From the NCBI GenBank assembly GCA_030041475.1, contig JASHNU010000081.1:1-64000 (forward strand): a stretch of 64,000 nucleotides of DNA, in the 5' to 3' direction. Shown one piece after another: positions 54,154-62,734 of the stretch. The notes below the pieces were generated by a model, which saw only the letters and a list, made by a program, of their open reading frames with translations, was not told the origin of the DNA and searched no databases. Position numbers and translations under genes: made by a program. The DNA comes from Candidatus Sulfotelmatobacter sp. GTDB lineage: Bacteria > Acidobacteriota > Terriglobia > Terriglobales > Acidobacteriaceae. How positions within the stretch are numbered: position 1 is the first letter of the stretch; the number at the start of each line of letters is the position of its first letter.

Positions 54154-54291
54154 GTAGAACCCGCTCCGAAAACTCTACTTTCAACGATAGACCCATCCGC
54201 TCCGAATTGGTGAGCGACCCCGTGCTTTTTGACTCGCCGACTCGACTAGCCTAGAATTTACGCAGGGTGTTGCACAAACGACGGAGGAGCT

Positions 54292-54483
54292 ATGGGTGAA
54301 CTCTCAATCTGGCATTGGCTGTTGGTGCTTGCCATCGCTCTGCTCCTGTTTGGACCATCCAAGCTCGGCTCTCTCGGCAAAGGTCTGGGCGAAGGCATCC
54401 GCAATTTCAAGTCCGCGATAAAGGAAGGCGAAGAAGGAAAAAAGGAAGGACAAGCCGGGGCCAAGACCGAAGAGAAAAAGTGA
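54292..54483 (+). CDS. tatA: Twin-arginine translocation protein TatA/E
   Basis: 63 residues: a short N-terminal helix (IWHWLLVLAIALLLF), the FGPSKLGSLGKGLGEGIRNFKSAI amphipathic helix with the FGxxKL and G-rich pattern of TatA, and a charged Lys/Glu tail. It forms the pore of the Tat system that exports, among others, the Rieske and ferritin-like proteins of this window. No tatC is adjacent. Confidence 0.92.
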   Translation: MGELSIWHWLLVLAIALLLFGPSKLGSLGKGLGEGIRNFKSAIKEGEEGKKEGQAGAKTEEKK

Positions 54484-54519
54484 AGCCAAGAAATCAAGAA
54501 ATCCTGAGGTCGGCTGGCG

Positions 54520-55122
54520 TCAAACCCGTTTTAGCTCCCTGAGCATCCTCTTCACCAGCGCCACCGGCAATCCCACCACGTTGCTGTAATCGCCTTCAAT
54601 GTGTGGAATCCACCGCGACGCTTTCCCCTGAATCGCATAGGCTCCTGCCTTGTCCATCGGCTCACCAGTGGCCACATACTCCCGAATCTCGTCGTCCGCG
54701 ACTTCGTTCATAATGACCTGAGTTGTTTCAGAACAACTCATGATCCTCGGTCCCTCCGCCGAGTGAAGACTAGCCCCTAGCCCCTGACCCCTGGCCCCTG
54801 TTGCCACACACACTCCCGTAATGACTTCATGTACCCGTCCCGCCAGCAGCCGCAGCATCCGCGCCGCATCCTCACCATTCACGGGCTTGCCCAGAATCTT
54901 CCCCTCCACCACCACGACCGTGTCCGCTGCCAGCACCACATCCTGCGGACGCTTCCGCCACACTGCCAGGGCCTTCTCCCGCGCCAGCCGCTCCGCGCAC
55001 GCACGCGCCGATTCGCCCTGCAGCGGCGTTTCGTCAATATCCGCCGCCTCGACCACAAACGAAATCCCCGCATTGCGCAAGAGTTCCTGTCGTCGCGGCG
55101 AAGCCGAAGCCAGCACAAGCAT
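54520..55122 (-). CDS. maf: Maf-family nucleotide pyrophosphatase
   Basis: 200 residues. [38 protein letters not shown], and YAIQGKAS are the Maf core. It hydrolyses non-canonical or canonical nucleoside triphosphates (dTTP/UTP or modified). The SETTQV block is displaced from VITGVCV by about 20 extra residues ([20 protein letters not shown]). The corresponding DNA, 54747-54812, carries a tandem agcccct/agcccctg/acccctg/gcccctg array and the hairpin ctcgg-tccctccg-ccgag, and looks like an acquired insert. Confidence 0.92.
   Translation of the reverse strand: MLVLASASPRRQELLRNAGISFVVEAADIDETPLQGESARACAERLAREKALAVWRKRPQDVVLAADTVVVVEGKILGKPVNGEDAARMLRLLAGRVHEVITGVCVATGARGQGLGASLHSAEGPRIMSCSETTQVIMNEVADDEIREYVATGEPMDKAGAYAIQGKASRWIPHIEGDYSNVVGLPVALVKRMLRELKRV
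54747..54812. repeat. Tandem CCCCT repeat lying in frame inside maf
   Basis: The run tagcccctagcccctgaccc continues as a tandem array of seven- to eight-base units and encodes a Gly-rich insert in Maf with no stop codon. A related run, ccctgcccccttagccccct, occurs between genes at 60664-60683. Confidence 0.5.
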
Positions 55123-55174
55123 GTCCCTGATTCTATCGGGATGGGCGTGATTCTATCGAAAGCTCTGAAGGGGC

Positions 55175-55543
55175 TTACCCGGCGATCAACTCGATTCGGT
55201 TTCCGAATGGATCAAAGATGTGGCAGCGCCGCACGCCGGGGATGTTATCGTCGTCCTTAATTTCGACTCCCGCCGCACGCAGACGCGCCGTAAGCGAATC
55301 ATAGTCCCGGCAACGCAGGGCCGGATGCGCCTTCTTCGCGGGGCCAAAGTTATCTTCCACCCCAAGGTGAATCTGTACTCCACCGCTCTCAAACCAGCAA
55401 CCGCCGCGCTTTGCGAGTCCCCGCGGCTTGAGGACTTCTTTCATACCGAGCAGATCGCCATAGAAACGGCGAGCGGCTTCTTCTTCGCCGGCCGGCATGG
55501 CGAGTTGCACATGATCGATCGCGCTAAACGGAGAGTGGGCCAT
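55175..55543 (-). CDS. VOC-superfamily (glyoxalase-like) protein
   Basis: 122 residues. A single vicinal-oxygen-chelate domain: IDHVQLAMPAGEEEAARRFYGDLLGM, RGGCWFESGGVQIHLGVE, and a C-terminal RCHIFDPFGNRIELI. Candidate metal ligands are His in IDHVQ, His in QIHLG and Glu in RIELI. The substrate is unknown. Confidence 0.88.
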   Translation of the reverse strand: MAHSPFSAIDHVQLAMPAGEEEAARRFYGDLLGMKEVLKPRGLAKRGGCWFESGGVQIHLGVEDNFGPAKKAHPALRCRDYDSLTARLRAAGVEIKDDDNIPGVRRCHIFDPFGNRIELIAG

Positions 55544-55693
55544 GCGAACAGTCAGATTTTACGCGAGAACATGGGCCACGCTCATTCGGCGAACTTCGAG
55601 GCGAACTCGGCGGGGCGAAATATCCGAAGTCTGACGCCCCGCGCCCGACACTCGATTTCCGCCTGTTAGAATTGAAATTTAGCCGCCGCCATC

Positions 55694-57499
55694 ATGGACT
55701 CCCAGCACATCCGCAATTTCGCCATCATCGCGCACATCGACCACGGCAAATCCACGCTGGCCGACCGCCTGCTGGAGCTCACCGGGTCGCTCACCGCGCG
55801 CGAGATGCAGGCCCAGGTGCTCGATTCCATGGACCTTGAGCGCGAGCGTGGCATCACCATCAAGGCCCACGCCGTCCGCATGGCCTACACTGCGCACGAC
55901 GGCGAAACCTATCAGCTCAATCTCATCGATACTCCCGGCCACGTCGATTTCTCCTACGAAGTCTCGCGCTCTCTCGCCTCCTGCGAAGGCGCGCTGCTCG
56001 TTGTCGACGCCTCCCAGGGCGTCGAAGCGCAAACCCTCGCCAACTCCTATCTCGCCATCAATCACGGCCTCGAAATCATTCCGGTCATCAACAAGATCGA
56101 CCTGCAATCTGCCGACATTCCGCGCACAAAACAAATGATCGAGAGCGCCGTCGGCCTCGACGCCAGTGACGCCGTCCTCATCAGCGCGAAAACCGGCCAG
56201 GGCGTGCCCGACGTTCTCGAAGCCATCGTCAAGCGCATCCCTCCGCCCAAAGGGTCGCCCGAAAACCGGCTCCAGGCGCTGGTTTTCGACTCCTGGTTCG
56301 ACTCCTACCGCGGCGTCATCGTTCTCACCCGCGTCTTTCAAGGGACGCTGCGCAAAGGACAAAAAATCCGCCTGTGGTCAAACGGTCGTGTATTCGACGT
56401 CGAAGCGCTTGGCGTCCTCACCCCGAAACCCGTCGACATCGACGAACTGAAAGCCGGCGAAGCCGGATTCCTCATCGCCAACATCAAGAATGTCGCCGAC
56501 ACCAAAATCGGCGACACTATCACCGACGACGCGAATCCTGCCATCGAGCCGCTTCCCGGGTTCGAAGAAATCAAACCCATGGTCTTCGCCGGACTCTACA
56601 CCGTCGATGCCCATGAACACACCCAACTGCGCGAAGCGCTCGAAAAACTCCGCCTCAACGACTCCTCATTTTTCTTCGAACCCGAAAGCTCCGCCGCTCT
56701 CGGTTTCGGCTTCCGTTGCGGCTTTCTCGGCCTGCTCCACATGGAGATCATCCAGGAGCGCCTCGAACGCGAATTTGGCCTCGCTCTCATCACCACCGCG
56801 CCCGGCGTGCGCTACAAAATCACTCTCACCGACGGAACATTGATCGAGATCGATAACCCTTCGCGCTGGCCCGATCCCAGCGAGATCGACAAAGTCGAAG
56901 AGCCGGTGATTCTGGCCACGATCCTGACTAACGAGGAATATGTCGGCGGAATCCTGAAGCTCGTGGAAGAGAAGCGTGGCAAGCAGAAGACTTTCGAATA
57001 CGTTAGTTCGTCACGCGTGATGCTGCACTACGAACTGCCGCTGAACGAGATTGTGCTCGATTTCTACGACCGCCTCAAGACTGTGTCACGCGGCTACGCT
57101 TCGCTCGATTACCACCTTGCCGGTTACTGGGAATCTCCCATGGTCAAGCTTGACATTCTTGTCGCCGGGGATCCCGTCGACGCGCTCTCCATCATCGTGC
57201 ATCGTGAGTTCGCGTACGAACGCGGCAAAGCCCTCGTCTCCAAAATGCGCGAACTGATCCCTCGCCAGATGTTCGAAGTCCCCATCCAGGCCTCCATCGG
57301 CGCCAAGATCATCGCCCGCGAGACGGTCCACGCCATGCGCAAGAACGTCCTCGCTAAATGCTACGGCGGCGACATCACCCGCAAACGCAAATTGCTCGAG
57401 AAACAAAAGGAAGGCAAGAAGCGCATGAAGCGCATCGGACGCGTCGACATCCCCCAAGAAGCCTTCCTCGCCGTCCTGAAAGTCGGCGAAGACAGCTGA
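55694..57499 (+). CDS. lepA: Elongation factor 4 (LepA)
   Basis: 601 residues. GTPase motifs [23 protein letters not shown] and NKIDL are intact, followed by the LepA-specific C-terminal domain with [17 protein letters not shown]. The length is normal. It acts on the ribosome during initiation and under stress. No ribosome binding site is obvious, which is common in lepA. Confidence 0.96.
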   Translation: MDSQHIRNFAIIAHIDHGKSTLADRLLELTGSLTAREMQAQVLDSMDLERERGITIKAHAVRMAYTAHDGETYQLNLIDTPGHVDFSYEVSRSLASCEGALLVVDASQGVEAQTLANSYLAINHGLEIIPVINKIDLQSADIPRTKQMIESAVGLDASDAVLISAKTGQGVPDVLEAIVKRIPPPKGSPENRLQALVFDSWFDSYRGVIVLTRVFQGTLRKGQKIRLWSNGRVFDVEALGVLTPKPVDIDELKAGEAGFLIANIKNVADTKIGDTITDDANPAIEPLPGFEEIKPMVFAGLYTVDAHEHTQLREALEKLRLNDSSFFFEPESSAALGFGFRCGFLGLLHMEIIQERLEREFGLALITTAPGVRYKITLTDGTLIEIDNPSRWPDPSEIDKVEEPVILATILTNEEYVGGILKLVEEKRGKQKTFEYVSSSRVMLHYELPLNEIVLDFYDRLKTVSRGYASLDYHLAGYWESPMVKLDILVAGDPVDALSIIVHREFAYERGKALVSKMRELIPRQMFEVPIQASIGAKIIARETVHAMRKNVLAKCYGGDITRKRKLLEKQKEGKKRMKRIGRVDIPQEAFLAVLKVGEDS

Positions 57500-57512
57500 G
57501 GATCAATCCCCA

Positions 57513-57566
57513 CCGTCATTCTGAGCGCAGCGCGAGCGCCGCGAGCGCGAGTCGAAGAATCCCTAT
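57513..57566. repeat. Copy of the GTCATTCTGAGC dispersed repeat
   Basis: gtcattctgagcgcagcgcg...gcgagtcgaagaatccctat; a variant of the family with an expanded centre. Confidence 0.75.
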
Positions 57567-57608
57567 CCGACCCCGATTCCCACCCGGCTCAGCACTGCAG
57601 GTAAGAAT

Positions 57609-58805
57609 CTACCTTCCCGCCGCTTCCGACCGCGACTTCTCCTGCTCCTGAAACGCCGGCACCTGGGCCAGCACGTCCACGAACACGCGCCGGAACTGTT
57701 CAAACAATTCCTCGAACTGGCCCACTTCATCATCTGAGCTGACCTTAATTTCGGTCGCGTAATCCCCGCCCACCACGCGTGTCGCTACCACAATGATGTG
57801 GTCCAGCCGCCGAAATACCAGTCGGCCGAGCATGCCCGAAATCAGCATGCCACCGAGCGCCAGCGCCGCGATCGTCAACCCCACCAGCACGTTCTGCGTG
57901 TGCCACATCGCCAGGTAAAAGCTCGAAATGTCCCGCACCACGAACATCGCCCCCACGGTATTCCCCGCCGCATCGTGAATCGGAAAAATGCCGCGCACGA
58001 ACACCGAATTCCCCTGCCGAAACCGCTCCAGCACCTCGCCCTCGCCCGGAACTGCCGCCAGATCGCCCGCGAATCGAATAATGCTTTCCGAGTCCGTCGT
58101 CTTGTCCGCGACCACGAAGTTCGGATTGTCCTCCCAGTTATCGCGCCGCTTCCACACTTTGCTCGAATCCGCCCAGAACTGCCGGTCCACAAATTTCTTG
58201 CTCAGCAACAATCCATAGTCGTTTCCCGTCTGGCTCTTCATCGTGTGGATGAACTGCCCCAGTTCCTCGCCGAATTCCACGTAGCCGGTCACATTCGCCT
58301 GTGCATCGTAAAACGGCCGCAGGATTCGCACCGCAAATCCCGCCTTGGCCAGCTCGTTGCCCGTGACCATGACATGCGTGCGTACGACTTCCTTGTCGAT
58401 GAACCGATTCAACTGATCCCCGAACTTGCCCGGATTGTGCAACCGCAGGAACACGCTCATATCCGGCTCAGCCGTGTGAAACATCCAGTTCGTGATGCCT
58501 TCGCTCTTCAGTTCCGGATACAGCGGCCCCGTCAACTCCAGCAGCCGCTCCCGATCTCGCGCTACAAACGCATCGCGCACCTGCGGGTTCACAATCAGCA
58601 TGTCGCTCACCGCTGTCATCTTGCTGATTTCCCGCGCTTCCAGAATCGTGAAAAGCTTCTGCGCCCCGGACACCGACTCCGTCGCCAGCACATGTGAGTT
58701 GCGTTCGAAGCTGTAATGCATCAGAACAATAATGCTGCCCACTCCCAGCACCAGACAGCCCAACAACGCGCCCAGTACCTTTGCGCGAATTGAATTCCAT
58801 TTCAT
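57609..58805 (-). CDS. Cache-HAMP membrane sensor without output domain
   Basis: 398 residues. Two transmembrane helices (about 7-28 and 300-325) flank a periplasmic domain of about 270 residues with the character of a double Cache/PAS-like sensor, and a cytoplasmic HAMP domain (about 327-380) follows. It ends with a short coiled tail; no kinase, GGDEF or MCP signalling domain follows. It may signal through a partner protein, or be a truncated sensor. The small gene immediately upstream is probably co-transcribed and could be that partner. Confidence 0.82.
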   Translation of the reverse strand: MKWNSIRAKVLGALLGCLVLGVGSIIVLMHYSFERNSHVLATESVSGAQKLFTILEAREISKMTAVSDMLIVNPQVRDAFVARDRERLLELTGPLYPELKSEGITNWMFHTAEPDMSVFLRLHNPGKFGDQLNRFIDKEVVRTHVMVTGNELAKAGFAVRILRPFYDAQANVTGYVEFGEELGQFIHTMKSQTGNDYGLLLSKKFVDRQFWADSSKVWKRRDNWEDNPNFVVADKTTDSESIIRFAGDLAAVPGEGEVLERFRQGNSVFVRGIFPIHDAAGNTVGAMFVVRDISSFYLAMWHTQNVLVGLTIAALALGGMLISGMLGRLVFRRLDHIIVVATRVVGGDYATEIKVSSDDEVGQFEELFEQFRRVFVDVLAQVPAFQEQEKSRSEAAGR

Positions 58806-58815
58806 ACACTGCTCC

Positions 58816-59016
58816 TTACAGGGTCAGGTTGAGTACTTCTTTCGCGGCAGCTTTCAGTTTGGCGATCGCGTCCGGGTCATCGGGCGTGCTCGGCGTGATG
58901 AACGCCAGCACCTTCCCCGACCGCAATCCGATCTTGCCCTTCACAGCCATCGGGTCCAGCCCGTCCGCCGTTATCTTTGCCTCAATCTTTAACTTCAAGT
59001 CATTCAGTTGACCCAC
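58816..59016 (-). CDS. Small hypothetical protein, partner of the Cache-HAMP sensor
   Basis: 66 residues, soluble, with a helix-strand pattern and a final helix (DDPDAIAKLKAAAKEVLN). It begins 10 bases before the sensor gene on the same strand, so the two surely share an mRNA. Family not recognised. Confidence 0.6.
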   Translation of the reverse strand: MGQLNDLKLKIEAKITADGLDPMAVKGKIGLRSGKVLAFITPSTPDDPDAIAKLKAAAKEVLNLTL

Positions 59017-59398
59017 AAGCCAGACCCTCCCGCGGCGTGCCTTCGAGCAGGCCGCGACGCCAGAACAGGTGGTTCCGCTCTTACCATCGGGGAAATTTCA
59101 GGAGGACTTTAATTAGGACGCAGTTGCAATCCCCTAGCCGCGCTTCTGGCCTGATTAGTACCGTGGAAGAGCGGCCCTTCAGGGCTGCGTCGGGGAATCA
59201 CAGATTCGCGGGCTTCAGCCCCTGATGTTCTAGGTTGTCATTCCCAGCCCTGAGAGAAACATGTCATGCAGCGGCAGCCACCGATGTTAAGCCTGCCCTG
59301 AGCAAGCGCAGCAGCGAAGGGGCTGTCGGTCGAGTGAAACTCGACAACGCCGTCCGAGGTTACAACCGACGGGCCGAAACCGGAATACCGAACGCCCA
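59017..59398. other. Intergenic region filled with dispersed repeats
   Basis: No convincing gene. It contains agagcggcccttcagggctg and cgcgggcttcagcccctgat (relatives of 53070-53146), a decayed ttgtcattcccagccctgag (59236-59256), and a gcccctgagcaagcgcagcagcgaagggg stretch resembling the centre of the TGTCATC family. Confidence 0.6.
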
Positions 59399-60520
59399 CT
59401 ACCCCAACATCCGCGCCGCATCCTTCGCGTAATACGTCAGAATGATGCTCGCGCCCGCGCGCCGGATCGACACCAGCGACTCCATCATCACCCGGTCGCG
59501 CTCAATCCAATTGTTTCGCGCTGCGGCCTCGATCATGGCATACTCGCCAGACACCTGATATGCCGCCAGCGGCAAATCAAACCGCTCCCGCGCCGCCCGA
59601 ATCACATCCAGATACGGCATGGCCGGCTTCACCATGATCATGTCCGCGCCTTCTTCCACATCCGCCGCGATCTCGCGCATTGCCTCGCGAATATTCGCTC
59701 CATCCATCTGATACGACCGCCGGTCGCCGAACTGCGGCGCCGAATCCGCCGCCTCGCGGAAAGGCCCATAAAATCCCGACGCGAACTTCGCCGCATACGA
59801 CAGTATCGGAGTGTTGATGAACCCCGCCTCGTCGAGCGCCTTGCGGATCGCCGCCACGCGCCCGTCCATCATGTCCGACGGCGCAATCACGTCGATCCCA
59901 GCCCGCGTCAGCGACACCGAAGTCCGCGCCAGCAACTCCAGCGAGGCATCATTCACGATCTCGAACGACGACTGTGTCGCGCGTCCAACACGCTCCACCA
60001 CTGCTGCCAGATCTTCCATCGCCTTCTGCTTTTCCTTTTTGCCTTTCACCGCGACCACGCCCATTTCCTTCATGGCCCGGCTGGCAGCGGCACCCAAAGA
60101 TTGCGGCGGCATCGTCGCCTTCACAATTCCGCAATGCCCATGCGACATGTACTCGCACAAGCAAACGTCGCCCATCACAATCAGCCCCGGCGCCTCGTGC
60201 TTGATCGCCCGCGCCGCCTGCTGCACGATCCCATCGTCGGCCCACGCGCCCGTTGCCACTTCATCCTTCTTGTCGGGAAGCCCAAACAGAATCACCGACG
60301 GGACGCCCAGCGCATGCACTTCCCGCGCCTCCCGCACCGCTTCGTCCACCGACAAATTGAACACGCCCGGCATCGATCGCACTTCCTTCCGCACCCCCTC
60401 CCCGGGACACACGAACATCGGGTAGACGAATGCATCCGGCGTCAGGCGAGTTTCACTGACCAGATTGCGCAATTCCGCGGTTCGACGCAGGCGGCGGAGG
60501 CGGGTTACAGGGAATGCCAT
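59399..60520 (-). CDS. hemB: Porphobilinogen synthase with an unusual insert
   Basis: 373 residues from the ATG at 60520 ([14 protein letters not shown]). The zinc-binding [14 protein letters not shown], the Schiff-base lysine regions [14 protein letters not shown] and [10 protein letters not shown], and APSDMMDGR are intact. It joins two 5-aminolevulinate molecules to form porphobilinogen, the start of heme synthesis, and so serves the cytochromes encoded earlier. About 50 residues ([20 protein letters not shown]...), encoded by 59960-60120, lie between HCGIV and IVNDAS, where typical HemB proteins have fewer than ten. The length is correspondingly greater than the usual 325-335. Confidence 0.92.
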   Translation of the reverse strand: MAFPVTRLRRLRRTAELRNLVSETRLTPDAFVYPMFVCPGEGVRKEVRSMPGVFNLSVDEAVREAREVHALGVPSVILFGLPDKKDEVATGAWADDGIVQQAARAIKHEAPGLIVMGDVCLCEYMSHGHCGIVKATMPPQSLGAAASRAMKEMGVVAVKGKKEKQKAMEDLAAVVERVGRATQSSFEIVNDASLELLARTSVSLTRAGIDVIAPSDMMDGRVAAIRKALDEAGFINTPILSYAAKFASGFYGPFREAADSAPQFGDRRSYQMDGANIREAMREIAADVEEGADMIMVKPAMPYLDVIRAARERFDLPLAAYQVSGEYAMIEAAARNNWIERDRVMMESLVSIRRAGASIILTYYAKDAARMLG

Positions 60521-60762
60521 GGCAGATTCATCCTTCGGAGGGCGGCCCAAACACGCCTTCACTCCTTTGATTCTAGAACATCTTGAACGGCAGCGGCCGA
60601 AGATCAAAGGATAACGGCGAAGCTGTCATTTGATCCCTTACTTCTGATTTCTCATGCCTGCCACCCTGCCCCCTTAGCCCCCTGAACCTATGACAAAAGT
60701 AACCACTCTCATTCCCCTCGGTCCTCGGAATCCAGCATCGACTCCCCTAAAATTAAAATCGA

Positions 60763-62517
60763 ATGACTCTATTTCAACGGCACCGCTGGTTTGTGGCTGC
60801 GGCCGGGATCGCCCTGGTCTTTGCCTCCGTGTCGTTGACCGCGCACAAGAGCCACGCTCTCACCGCCTTTGCAGATCTCATGGCTTTCGTCCTGCCCTTA
60901 ATCGGCGCAGGCATTGCCTTCGCTAACGCCTTCAACCGCCCGCGCGTAGAGCGCAGCTTCTGGGCCATGATGACATTGGGTTTCGCCCTTTGGGCGAGCA
61001 ATGAGGGGGCCTGGGCCTGGTTTGAGCTCGCACTGCATAAGGATATTCCCGATCCCTTTTTCTTTGACATCATTCTTTTCTTTCATACCCTGCCCATGAT
61101 CGCCGCCGTGGCCTGGCGTCCGGACTTGCAGAAAAAGGAAGGCCGAGTCCACCTGAGCGCGCTCAACTTTCTCATGCTGCTCGGCTGGTGGGTTTTCTTG
61201 TACGCCTTTATCGTATTTCCCCACCAGTACGTTGTGATGAATCTGGTCACGTACAACGTCTACTACGACCGCCTTTTTGCGGTGGAGAACGGCCTCTTGC
61301 TGGTCCTTCTCGGCTTGGCCATTTGGACCAGTTCCGGCGGATGGCGCCGCCTTTACCTACATTTTCTCGGGGCCACCCTGCTGTATGCAGTTAACTCTCA
61401 GCTGCTCGACCGCGCCGCGGTTCAGAAGTCGTACTACTCCGGCAGTCCCTATGACATCGGTCTCATCGCAACCCTCGTGTGGATGCTCGCCGCATCCCTT
61501 TCAGCCCGCCAGTGGGATCTAAAAACCGTCGAATACCGGCTCGACTCGCGATGGAAGCAAGTGGTGCCCCGTGCTGCCATGCTCGCCATCCTGTCGCTGC
61601 CGGTGTTGGGCCTGTGGACTGTTCTGCGCGACCAATCCTCGTTTCGCACGGTCGCCTTCCGCATTTTCATTGTGCTGGGCGCAATGCTGGTCCTAGGCAC
61701 GTTCGTCTTTTTCCGGCAGTTTTTCCAGAACCAGGCCCTGATGACATTGCTGCGCGACTCGCGCCATAGCTACGATGGCCAGAAGCGCCTGCAGAGCCAA
61801 CTGGTACAGAAAGAAAAGCTGGCTTCCCTGGGCACGCTGGTCGCAGGCGCCGCCCGGGAGATCAACAACCCCCTCACGTCCATCATGAATAGCTCGGAGC
61901 AGCTTTGGGCACAGCCCGGCCTCACCGATCAGCAGAACGCCTTACTGCGGAAGATCGTGCACCAGGCCAGCCGCACCCGCGATCTCGTCGCCAACCTGCT
62001 CAGCTTCGCCCAGCAGTCGCCCGGCGAAAAACAAATCGTCGATCTCACCATCCTGCTCAGCCGTGCTGCTCAAATGCTCGAATCCCGCGCCTCTTCCGGC
62101 AAAGTCCGCGTCAGCGTGTCGATCCAACCCGATCTTCCCCGCGTCCGGGCCAACGCCAATCAGATGTTCCAGGCCTTCATCGAAATCATCGAGAACGCCG
62201 TGGACGCCACCATTGAAGCAGACAACTCCGGAATGGTCGAAATTACCGCGCGCCGCCAGGGCGGCGAAATCGTGCTCTCCTTTTCCGACACCGGACTCGG
62301 TATTCGAGAACCTGAGCGCGTATTCGATCCCTTCTACACCACCAAGGCCGTCGGCAAAGGCACCGGCCTCGGGCTGAGCGTCGTTTATGGCGTCATCCAG
62401 GACCATGGCGGCCAAATCACTTGCCAGAACAAGCCCGAGGGCGGAGCTCTGTTCATCGTCCGCCTCCCCGTCGCCGCCGAATCCGCAGCCCACGTAGCCG
62501 CCGCCTCCGGCGACTAA
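60763..62517 (+). CDS. Histidine-kinase-like membrane protein lacking the phospho-acceptor His
   Basis: 584 residues. The N-terminal half has about eight transmembrane helices (7TM/MASE-like); a HisKA-like helix follows, then an intact HATPase_c domain (N-box EIIENAVDATIEA, G1 SDTGLGI, G2 KGTGLGLS). In the H-box, the expected VAHEINNPL reads AAREINNPL: the phosphorylated His is replaced by R365 (codon CGG at 61855-61857). All surrounding H-box residues are conserved. It therefore should bind ATP but not autophosphorylate at the usual site: a pseudokinase, or one whose acceptor is elsewhere. No response regulator is adjacent. Confidence 0.9.
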   Translation: MTLFQRHRWFVAAAGIALVFASVSLTAHKSHALTAFADLMAFVLPLIGAGIAFANAFNRPRVERSFWAMMTLGFALWASNEGAWAWFELALHKDIPDPFFFDIILFFHTLPMIAAVAWRPDLQKKEGRVHLSALNFLMLLGWWVFLYAFIVFPHQYVVMNLVTYNVYYDRLFAVENGLLLVLLGLAIWTSSGGWRRLYLHFLGATLLYAVNSQLLDRAAVQKSYYSGSPYDIGLIATLVWMLAASLSARQWDLKTVEYRLDSRWKQVVPRAAMLAILSLPVLGLWTVLRDQSSFRTVAFRIFIVLGAMLVLGTFVFFRQFFQNQALMTLLRDSRHSYDGQKRLQSQLVQKEKLASLGTLVAGAAREINNPLTSIMNSSEQLWAQPGLTDQQNALLRKIVHQASRTRDLVANLLSFAQQSPGEKQIVDLTILLSRAAQMLESRASSGKVRVSVSIQPDLPRVRANANQMFQAFIEIIENAVDATIEADNSGMVEITARRQGGEIVLSFSDTGLGIREPERVFDPFYTTKAVGKGTGLGLSVVYGVIQDHGGQITCQNKPEGGALFIVRLPVAAESAAHVAAASGD

Positions 62518-62528
62518 GAGGACCATGT

Positions 62529-62583
62529 AGGGACAGCCGCGGCTATCCGGAAAATTTCGTGTGGGGCGGACGCATTCGTCCGC
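62529..62583. repeat. Dispersed GGACAGCCG and GCGGACGCATTCGTCCGC hairpins
   Basis: gggacagccgcggctatcc (related to 32329-32350 and to a segment inside mutS2) and gcggacgcattcgtccgc (62566-62583, related to the first hairpin of the insert in hyuB). They lie just after the histidine-kinase-like gene. Confidence 0.6.
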
Positions 62584-62677
62584 TCCTGAGCAGTGAAGCC
62601 GCGCCTGAGATCCAGTTCGCGCTATCCATCACGACTGTCATTCGAAGCAAATGCGAGCGCGCCCCCACCTAAATTTT

Positions 62678-62706
62678 TGTCATTCCGAGCGGAGCGAGGA
62701 ATCTGC
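62678..62706. repeat. Short copy of the TGTCATTCCGAGC dispersed repeat
   Basis: ttgtcattccgagcggagcgaggaatctg, almost identical to 45992-46020. Confidence 0.8.
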
Positions 62707-62734
62707 TTTTGTACTTCCTGTACCATAACTAGCG

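Noticed and set aside
60608-60762. Promoter or RNA element before the histidine-kinase-like gene
   Set aside because: Only a CCCCT-rich run and no convincing promoter or structure could be seen.
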